DNA from: JBJYKD01 sp049310025
GTDB taxonomy: Bacteria > Bacillota > Thermosediminibacteria > Thermosediminibacterales > Tepidanaerobacteraceae
Direction: 5' to 3'
NCBI RefSeq assembly: GCF_049310025.1
Contig: NZ_JBJYKD010000003.1
Span: 62,001 to 126,000, forward strand
Length of the DNA stretch: 64,000 nt
Shown: piece by piece, positions 60,086 to 64,000 of the stretch
Position numbering within the stretch: the first letter of the stretch is position 1
Layout: each line of letters opens with the position of its first letter
Position numbers and translations under genes: made by a program
Notes under the pieces: model-generated
Seen by the model: only the letters and a program-made list of their open reading frames with translations
The model's database searches: none
What the model was told of the DNA's origin: nothing

Positions 60086-60758
60086 ATACTGCAAGAAATG
60101 CCACGACCAGGGTTACATACTCAACGAAGACGGCACGGCAATGATATGCCAGTGCCAGCAACAAAAGAGGCTGGAGCGGCTTTTCAAATGCAGCCAGATC
60201 ACGCCGGCCTTCAGACATAAGACCTTTGATAATTTCGTACTCAAGGGGCGGCCCCCGGCGGTCAGGGCCATGTACGAGTGCGCCAAGGACTATGCCGACA
60301 AGTTTCACGAGTTGCGTGACCAGGAGAACAACTGGCTGGTTCTCCTGGGGGAGCCTGGTTCGGGCAAAACCCACCTGAGCATGGCGGTAGCAAATCAACT
60401 TATACCGCAGTGGGTGCCAGCACTATACTTCCCGCACGTCGAAGGTCTGGGTGAGTTAAAAGACGCTATAGACAAGCAAAGGATATCGGCAAAACTGGAG
60501 CAGATGAAAAAGGTCCCATTGCTGATATGGGACGACCTTTTCTGGGGGGATCGTAAACGGGACTTTGAGCTTGAAATAGCTTTTGAGGTCCTGAATTACC
60601 GGTATTTAAACCTCCTACCGACAATCGTAAACAGCAATATGACTCCAGAGCAGCTTTTGGAGGTCAATGAGGCAATCGGGTCCAGGATCATAGAGCGAGG
60701 AAAGGGCCACATGGTGGTGGTCCAGGGCCGAGAAGCAAATTACAGATTGGGAGGGTGA
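59994..60758 (+). CDS. DnaC/DnaI-like helicase loader ATPase
   Basis: The 254-aa AAA+ ATPase has an N-terminal zinc finger (CKKCHDQGYI...CQCQQQ), Walker A GEPGSGKTH near residue 119 and Walker B LLIWDDLFW, with sensor-1 TIVNSNM. It loads the replicative helicase at the phage origin. ATG 59994 follows AAAGGAGCG and lies 92 bases inside the replisome organiser gene in a different frame, so the two are tightly coupled. Confidence 0.92.
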   Translation: MDSVARILERMKAKQSILTNSSGKAKSQADEYCKKCHDQGYILNEDGTAMICQCQQQKRLERLFKCSQITPAFRHKTFDNFVLKGRPPAVRAMYECAKDYADKFHELRDQENNWLVLLGEPGSGKTHLSMAVANQLIPQWVPALYFPHVEGLGELKDAIDKQRISAKLEQMKKVPLLIWDDLFWGDRKRDFELEIAFEVLNYRYLNLLPTIVNSNMTPEQLLEVNEAIGSRIIERGKGHMVVVQGREANYRLGG

Positions 60759-60762
60759 TTGA

Positions 60763-61224
60763 ATGGGGAAGACGGTATATCTTGCGGGTAGTGTTGACGG
60801 CCAGAACTGGCAATATGCAAAAGAATGGAGGGAACAAGCCTCAAAAGAACTATTACAAGCAGGCTACAATGTAATAGATCCCACGGAAGGCCGCAAAGAA
60901 ACAGACACGGACAGCAAAGACATCGTGGAAAGGGACCTAAAAGACATTGAACAGGCCGATATACTTCTCGTAGAAATGAATTGCAGCGGCATGGCCTACA
61001 TTGGGACGGCAATGGAAGTCAGGTATGCATGGGAACGGGGGAAAGAGATCATCGTATGGGGCAAGGCAAACAGGGATAGCCACTGGATGAGATATCATAC
61101 AAGGTTATGGTTTGATACTTTGAGAGACGCACTTTTATATCTCAAGGAGATGAACCGGTATGCTGCATATGTGCAAAATTGTTGGAGGGAGCGGAGATAT
61201 GATGGTGCGCAAAAACTTATATGA
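60763..61224 (+). CDS. Nucleoside 2-deoxyribosyltransferase-like protein
   Basis: The 153-aa protein starts KTVYLAGSVDGQNWQYAKEWREQA and contains DPTEGRKET, IVERDLKDIEQADILLVEMN and GTAMEVRYAWERGKEIIVW, the pattern of the nucleoside 2-deoxyribosyltransferase fold with its catalytic Glu in the GTAMEV segment. These enzymes exchange or cleave deoxyribose-base bonds; in phages they are thought to serve nucleotide salvage. ATG 60763 follows GGGAGGGTG. Confidence 0.8.
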   Translation: MGKTVYLAGSVDGQNWQYAKEWREQASKELLQAGYNVIDPTEGRKETDTDSKDIVERDLKDIEQADILLVEMNCSGMAYIGTAMEVRYAWERGKEIIVWGKANRDSHWMRYHTRLWFDTLRDALLYLKEMNRYAAYVQNCWRERRYDGAQKLI

Positions 61225-61366
61225 GCTGAGAGATGAGCTTTTAAAAGCCTATCTTGAAGCCGATCATGACACAAAAATGAGAATAGCAGCCCGGATATAT
61301 GTTCTTGATGAGGAGGCAGGGGAATGTGAAACTAGCGCCAGGTACAGCAATAAAGGCAAGAAATAA
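61199..61366 (+). CDS. Small helical prophage protein
   Basis: The 55-aa protein starts at ATG 61199 (or 61202), after TTGGAGGGAG, and overlaps both neighbours. It is charged and helical (KNLYELRDELLKAYLEADHDTKMRIAARIYVLDEE). No family recognised. Confidence 0.6.
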   Translation: MMVRKNLYELRDELLKAYLEADHDTKMRIAARIYVLDEEAGECETSARYSNKGKK

Positions 61367-61514
61367 AGGCGTAAAACATGGATGGAAATGCATGGGGAAG
61401 GTTATCAAAGAATACCCGAATTTCATACTGGTGCAGAGCGAGAACGGTTATAAGGAAACAATTCTAAAGGCTCTGATAAAAACAGGCGACATAGAAATAA
61501 TGGCGAAGGGATGA
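61326..61514 (+). CDS. Small beta-rich prophage protein
   Basis: The 62-aa protein starts at GTG 61326, after GAGGAGGCAGGGG, and overlaps the upstream gene by 41 bases in another frame. The sequence KLAPGTAIKARNKGVKHGWKCMGKVIKEYPNFILVQSENGYKETILKALIKTGDIEI suggests a small SH3-like barrel. Unknown function. Confidence 0.6.
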   Translation: MKLAPGTAIKARNKGVKHGWKCMGKVIKEYPNFILVQSENGYKETILKALIKTGDIEIMAKG

Positions 61515-61553
61515 TTATGGATAATAACTGTAACTGGAGGGAGAAAAATCAAA

Positions 61554-61841
61554 ATGAGCATTATGCCAATAAGATGGGATGATTCAAGTCCAACGGTGCA
61601 AGAAATTGTAGATAATGAGATACGACGGTATAAAAAATGGCTAGCAGAACACGGGGAAATTAAGGATGATCGTAAAAGATACATCATAGACGGTTGCTTT
61701 ACTATAGAAACATTAGCAAATGATGCAAGGGAAGCGAAGCAAAAAGCAATGAAAATACTTGAGGATGCACACATATCCGGATCAATTATAACTGTAGCAG
61801 AAATGGAGGAGGAGCAGCATGGATATCAAAGACAGAATTAA
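61554..61841 (+). CDS. Hypothetical prophage protein
   Basis: The 95-aa protein starts at ATG 61554, after TGGAGGGAG. It is a charged, helical protein (VQEIVDNEIRRYKKWLAEHGEIKDDRKRYIIDGCFTIETLANDAREAKQKAMKILE) without known domains. Its end overlaps the ADP-ribosylglycohydrolase start by 23 bases and supplies that gene's ribosome binding site. Confidence 0.7.
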   Translation: MSIMPIRWDDSSPTVQEIVDNEIRRYKKWLAEHGEIKDDRKRYIIDGCFTIETLANDAREAKQKAMKILEDAHISGSIITVAEMEEEQHGYQRQN

Positions 61842-62760
61842 AGGCGGCATATACGGCGTGGCGATAGGGGATGCCCTAGGGGCCACTGTGGAATTTATGA
61901 GTCGGGACGAAATCCGACGGAAATATGGAGTTTTGCGGGATATCGTGGGCGGAGGCTGGCTTAACCTCCGCCCAGGGGAATGGACGGATGACACCGAAAT
62001 GACCCTGGCCGTGGCCGAGGGGATTATAGCCGATCCAGATGACCCGGTCCCGCACATCGGCCAGGCCTTTATCAGGTGGCGGAATACCAATCCGCCTGAT
62101 ATAGGGAACACCATTCGAACGGTTTTCCGTATTTGGGAGCGGGATAACCTCACTCACGAGCAATGGCATGTGGCAGCCGAGCGGGCCCACCGGGAAATGG
62201 GAGGCATGAGCGCTGGCAACGGGGCACTGATGCGGACGTTGCCGGTGGGGATTGCTTATAGATTTATAGCCGATGTTTATCATTTTGCGATGTGTATAGC
62301 ACGGATGACACACTGGGATATAAAGGCTGGGCTTACATGTGCAGTATATTCTTTTACAGTGCGTAACGTTATTGATGGAGAAAAAGACCGCTTTATTGCT
62401 ATAACGGATGCTATCGATACGATAAGAAAGCGAATATGGATAAGACCATATGAAAAGGAGCTAAGCGAGATTACAGATACTCCCATTAAAAGAGACGGAA
62501 GTAATCTAAAGCCTACTGGATATACCATTGATAGTTTTCTCTGTGCGGCATGGGCTTTTATAGAGTCAGGAAGTTTTGAAGAAACAGTGATTAATGCCGT
62601 AAACCTCGGAGGGGATGCAGACACCATCGGAGCTATTGCCGGCGGCCTGGCGGGGGTCTACTGGGGATATGGGGCCATCCCGGATCGGTGGCTGGAGAAG
62701 TTCACGCCGGAACAGCGGGCCAGGCTGGACAAGGCGGCGGAGGGACTACAAAAAGTCTGA
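61819..62760 (+). CDS. ADP-ribosylglycohydrolase (DraG family)
   Basis: The 313-aa protein contains all hallmark motifs: GVAIGDALGA at 13-22, WTDDTEMTL at 55-63 (metal-binding Thr-Asp-Asp), GNGALMRTLPVGI near 135, and the C-terminal GGDADTIGAIAGGLAGVYWG with the second metal set. Such enzymes remove ADP-ribose from Arg or other groups with two Mg ions. In a phage early operon it might reverse host ADP-ribosylation or process ADP-ribose; both are inference. ATG 61819 follows GGAGGAGG. Confidence 0.93.
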   Translation: MDIKDRIKGGIYGVAIGDALGATVEFMSRDEIRRKYGVLRDIVGGGWLNLRPGEWTDDTEMTLAVAEGIIADPDDPVPHIGQAFIRWRNTNPPDIGNTIRTVFRIWERDNLTHEQWHVAAERAHREMGGMSAGNGALMRTLPVGIAYRFIADVYHFAMCIARMTHWDIKAGLTCAVYSFTVRNVIDGEKDRFIAITDAIDTIRKRIWIRPYEKELSEITDTPIKRDGSNLKPTGYTIDSFLCAAWAFIESGSFEETVINAVNLGGDADTIGAIAGGLAGVYWGYGAIPDRWLEKFTPEQRARLDKAAEGLQKV

Positions 62761-62777
62761 GGGCTGGTGAACAAAGT

Positions 62778-62933
62778 ATGAGAAAGCCAGGTCAGCTTAT
62801 AGCGTCTCATTATAAAGTGAAAAAGTGTAGGATATGCGGTAAAAGGTTTATACCAATAGCATCAGCACAGTTATATTGCAATCGATGCAAAAAAGAGAAT
62901 GAAGGATATGCACGGAGAGGAAGAGGGAAATGA
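62778..62933 (+). CDS. 51-aa zinc-finger microprotein
   Basis: The start is ATG 62778, after GGGCTGGTGA; the longer frame reads into the upstream gene. The product has CRICGKRF and YCNRC, a four-Cys zinc finger, and a basic Arg/Lys/Gly C-terminus suited to nucleic-acid binding. It overlaps the RecU-like gene as ATGA. Confidence 0.7.
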   Translation: MRKPGQLIASHYKVKKCRICGKRFIPIASAQLYCNRCKKENEGYARRGRGK

Positions 62934-63505
62934 ATAATTCCCAGGCCAACCGAGGCCGACCGCTTGAAGAACTGATTATTCTGGCTAACAGACAGTACCG
63001 GGCGCAGCGCAGAGCAGTAATTCATAAGGTGCCCACCGCCTGGATACCTCTCCGAGACGGTCGGGGCCGGGTGGTAAATGCCAAAGTGGAGGAAAAAGCC
63101 GCGGTAGATTTCTTAGGGACCTACCGCGGCCACTCTCTCGCTTTCGATGCGAAGCATTGTTCCCAGGACAGGATAAGATGGGATAGATTAGAGGACCACC
63201 AGGCTCAGTTTATCGAAGATTGGACCAGGGCCGGTGGAATCGGATTCATCTTGGTGGGTTTTAGTATGATACGATTCTTTGTCGTGCCCTGGGAATATTG
63301 GAGAGAGGGCATACTGAGATGGAGATATGAGAAAGGGCCTGCTTCAATCTCAATAAAACAGATGTGGCCAGAATGGGAGGCCAGACTGGGCGGCCGGGCT
63401 GCCCTGGACTATCTTGCTGTGGTAGACAACCTGTGGTTTGGAGGGGAGGAATTGCGAAGTGACAAAAAAAGAGAAGGAGCGGACAAAATACTGCCTGCTG
63501 GCTAA
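62930..63505 (+). CDS. RecU-like Holliday junction resolvase
   Basis: The 191-aa protein has the RecU order of motifs: NRGRPLEELIILANRQYRAQRRAVIHKVPTAW at the N-terminus, EEKAAVDFLGTYRGHSLAFDAK with the catalytic acidic and Lys residues, then RIRWDRLEDHQAQFIEDWTRAGGIGFILVGF. It should resolve recombination or replication intermediates in the phage. It overlaps the zinc-finger gene by four bases and the next gene by 47. Confidence 0.9.
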   Translation: MNNSQANRGRPLEELIILANRQYRAQRRAVIHKVPTAWIPLRDGRGRVVNAKVEEKAAVDFLGTYRGHSLAFDAKHCSQDRIRWDRLEDHQAQFIEDWTRAGGIGFILVGFSMIRFFVVPWEYWREGILRWRYEKGPASISIKQMWPEWEARLGGRAALDYLAVVDNLWFGGEELRSDKKREGADKILPAG

Positions 63506-63680
63506 GTGCAAATACTACCGCAGTTGTCAGGTGAAATGGGGTAAGGACTGTGTAAGGCAGCAGGGGAGTAAAATACCGCGGCTTAAGTGGCAGGAGACAA
63601 ATTACCTGGTCATCACCGGAGCACCAGGAGAGAAATTAAAGGTTAGAAAACGGCGTGCGGGAGATCCATACTATGGATGA
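63459..63680 (+). CDS. Cys-rich small prophage protein
   Basis: The start GTG 63459 lies behind GGAGGGGAGGA; the product has 73 aa with four cysteines in KYCLLAKCKYYRSCQVKWGKDC, a probable metal site, and a basic C-terminus. Unknown function; it overlaps the RecU-like gene in another frame. Confidence 0.6.
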   Translation: MTKKEKERTKYCLLAKCKYYRSCQVKWGKDCVRQQGSKIPRLKWQETNYLVITGAPGEKLKVRKRRAGDPYYG

Positions 63681-63701
63681 TATAAAAAGGGGGCAGGTGC
63701 A

Positions 63702-63908
63702 ATGATCACAATATATGAATACATTCTTTTAACAAATCCTTATGTGCTTTTCAAATTGAAAAGGGCAGGATTACTGGTAGAGAATGCAACAAAGGAAGAT
63801 GAAATTAGAGTATCCCGTAGAGAAATCATAGAATTAATGAGGCATGATTACTGGAAGCGAGTCGGAAGATATTTACGACAGATTCATCCAGGGCGGGTGA
63901 TCGGATGA
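63702..63908 (+). CDS. Small basic prophage protein
   Basis: The 68-aa protein starts at ATG 63702, after GGGGGCAGG. The sequence ITIYEYILLTNPYVLFKLKRAGLLVENATKEDEIRVSRREIIELMRHDYWKRVGRY is helical and basic. It overlaps the next start as ATGA. No family recognised. Confidence 0.65.
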   Translation: MITIYEYILLTNPYVLFKLKRAGLLVENATKEDEIRVSRREIIELMRHDYWKRVGRYLRQIHPGRVIG

Positions 63909-64000
63909 GACCGCAGCAAGCCGAACCTGCCCCCAACATCACACCAAAGATGGTGGACTGGATACTTTATAACCTAAAAGTGTTGCGGGACCAGATAGAG
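63905..64000 (+). CDS. Prophage protein, cut by the right edge
   Basis: An open frame from ATG 63905, overlapping the previous stop as ATGA, runs to the window end with 32 residues (MRPQQAEPAPNITPKMVDWI and on, ending LRDQIE). Too little is visible to name it; the position is that of late-operon regulators in related phages, which is only inference. Confidence 0.55.
   Translation, partial: MRPQQAEPAPNITPKMVDWILYNLKVLRDQIE

Larger units (their letters stand above)
45190..64000. mobile_element. Prophage, left part (runs off the right edge)
   Basis: From the tRNA-Pro(GGG) 3' half onward the content becomes phage: tyrosine integrase, ImmA protease, CI/Cro-like switch, excisionase-like protein, DUF932, RecT, DUF5131, replisome organiser, DnaC-like loader and RecU-like resolvase. 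Gene density, overlaps and microproteins fit the early region of a temperate tailed phage. No structural, packaging or lysis gene is in the window, so the element continues to the right. Confidence 0.92.

Noticed and set aside
45324..64000. Conjugative element (ICE) instead of a prophage
   Set aside because: The ImmA/ImmR-like switch also occurs in ICEs, but DUF932, RecT, a replisome organiser with helicase loader, DUF5131 and a RecU-like gene indicate a phage. No relaxase or type IV secretion gene is in the window. The part beyond the edge could still change this view.
1..64000. Insertion sequences or transposases
   Set aside because: No transposase-like protein and no terminal inverted repeats with target duplication were found by reading.

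Overview
The window looks like chromosome from an anaerobic, endospore-forming Firmicute of the Clostridia. I infer the neighbourhood of the Thermoanaerobacterales/Thermosediminibacterales from gene order and protein style; no rRNA is present to settle it. The evidence is a complete division and cell-wall (dcw) cluster with spoVD and spoVE inside it, followed by spoIIGA-sigE-sigG and, further on, spoIIP, YIEGIA-type genes and spoIVA. MurE carries the DNPR motif of meso-diaminopimelate enzymes, so the peptidoglycan is probably DAP-type. Many starts are GTG or TTG and are decided by strong AGGAGG-like ribosome binding sites.

Layout of the core part. 1-773: the end of an unknown gene running off the left edge and tRNA-Pro(CGG), both on the minus strand. 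773-3337: two M16-like peptidase genes (yfmF, yfmH). 3413-20716: MraZ operator, mraZ, rsmH, ftsL, spoVD, murE, mraY, murD, spoVE, murG, murC, murA, divIB, a DUF881 gene, sbp, ftsA and ftsZ; murF is absent from its usual place. 20862-23365: spoIIGA, sigE, sigG. 23403-27028: a small membrane peptide, ylmC-type gene, nrdR, a radical SAM gene and pgeF. 27054-31019: phoP, phoR, pstB, phoU with a Pho-box-like promoter. 31262-35235: a sporulation block (DUF1614, spoIIP, YIEGIA, its capping subunit, two DUF3189 genes) behind a sigma-G-like promoter. 35305-39593: DUF512 radical SAM, der, plsY, gpsA. 39794-41272: spoIVA behind a sigma-E-like promoter. 41383-45084: ACT-domain gene, hom, thrC, thrB (threonine pathway).

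From tRNA-Pro(GGG) at 45155-45231 to the right edge lies the left part of a temperate prophage. A tyrosine integrase sits next to the tRNA, so the tRNA 3' end is the likely attachment site. A lysogeny block on the minus strand (membrane protein, ImmA-type protease, DUF3800 protein, CI-like repressor) faces a long rightward early operon: Cro-like regulator, HNH protein, excisionase-like protein, DUF932, SbcC-like ATPase, RecT, MBL-fold hydrolase, DUF5131, replisome organiser, helicase loader, deoxyribosyltransferase-like, ADP-ribosylglycohydrolase, RecU-like resolvase and many microproteins. Structural and lysis genes must lie beyond the window.

The most unusual signals are in the prophage. 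(i) Three tandem DnaA boxes (47924-47955) abut a consensus promoter that drives a short, highly structured RNA (about 47998-48090) convergent with the DUF3800 gene. (ii) A 139-nt tRNA-like RNA (57381-57519) has a Leu-like D loop, a canonical T loop, a non-canonical anticodon loop and a very large variable arm. (iii) A recombination module pairs RecT with an SbcC-like ATPase and an MBL-fold protein instead of a recognisable RecE/YqaJ exonuclease. (iv) Hexanucleotide repeats inside the replisome-organiser gene are a candidate phage origin.
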